In this document: positions 63,881 through 64,000 of the stretch, in pieces
Numbering within the stretch: the stretch's first letter is position 1
Layout: the number at the start of each line of letters is the position of its first letter
Origin: Manduca sexta
Taxonomy: Eukaryota; Arthropoda; Insecta; Lepidoptera; Sphingidae
NCBI RefSeq assembly: GCF_014839805.1
Contig: NC_051116.1
Coordinates: 124,001 to 188,000 of the forward strand
Length of the DNA: 64,000 nt
Direction: 5' to 3'
Notes under the pieces: model-generated
Database searches by the model: none
What the model saw: the letters and a program-made list of their open reading frames with translations, nothing else
What the model was told of the DNA's origin: nothing
Made by a program: the position numbers and the translations under genes

Positions 63881-64000
63881 TTAGCATTTCCTCAGAAGTT
63901 GTGAAAAGCCCTATTGGAATAATAAAGGTAAAATCAGTCAAATGTTAATATTGACTGGCTTGAACATTTTACATACTTTGTTGTTGACTAAACCTTGTGA

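Noticed and set aside
1..64000. CRISPR array, prokaryotic operon, rRNA or functional tRNA gene
   Set aside because: No spaced identical repeats of the right size and no ribosome binding sites. The tRNA-like signals are SINE heads with decayed or short tRNA regions, not cloverleaf-forming tRNA genes.

Overview
The window is animal nuclear DNA, almost certainly from a moth or butterfly (Lepidoptera). It is AT-rich and has small phased exons with GT-AG introns. It is full of repeats typical of lepidopteran genomes: two tRNA-derived SINE families (one Bm1-like), non-autonomous Helitrons ending in CTAGT, and the 3' end of an RTE-type LINE. I see nothing prokaryotic or viral.

The only protein-coding gene I can support is one large cell-adhesion receptor of the nephrin family (insect Sticks-and-stones/Hibris type). 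It appears three times, as near-identical copies in alternating orientation separated by runs of exactly 500 N. Copy A is on the minus strand (12820-28195; exons E1 to E12b). Copy B is on the plus strand (28696-48319; E1 to the C-terminal exon E18). Copy C is on the minus strand (48820 to about 57430; E1 to E7). Exon numbers are mine and count from the first exon visible here. Copy B gives a continuous model of about 949 residues: five Ig domains, one fibronectin type III domain, a transmembrane exon chosen from two alternatives, and a tyrosine- and proline-rich cytoplasmic tail ending in a PDZ-ligand-like THVV. The signal peptide and more N-terminal Ig domains expected for the family are not in the window. 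In all copies the first visible exon enters in phase 1, so upstream exons exist.

Introns match between copies as well as exons, copies start and stop at N gaps, and transposon insertions differ between copies. The simplest reading is therefore one locus whose alternative haplotype contigs were scaffolded side by side (false duplication), not a real inverted triplication. Small frame-breaking indels in copies A (E1, E3) and C (E1, E6) fit allelic or sequencing noise.

Layout: 1-12319 has no supported gene, only SINEs, Helitron fragments, a tandem repeat, a GC-rich repeat-like block and an unclassified ~330-bp repeat. 12320-12819 is a gap. 12820-28195 is copy A. 28196-28695 is a gap. 28696-48319 is copy B. 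48320-48819 is a gap. 48820-57430 is copy C. 57430-64000 is repeat-rich DNA, probably the long intron or 5' flank of the same gene, with no recognisable exon.

The most interesting biology is the pair of tandem, phase-matched transmembrane exons (E12a and E12b). Each encodes its own juxtamembrane region, membrane helix and basic stop-transfer segment, which predicts two membrane-anchor isoforms of this receptor. Other points worth checking are an in-frame 18-bp repeat just past the stop codon, two identically spaced GGGTCA/TGACCC palindromes in the upstream intron, and several transposon insertions present in one copy and absent in another.
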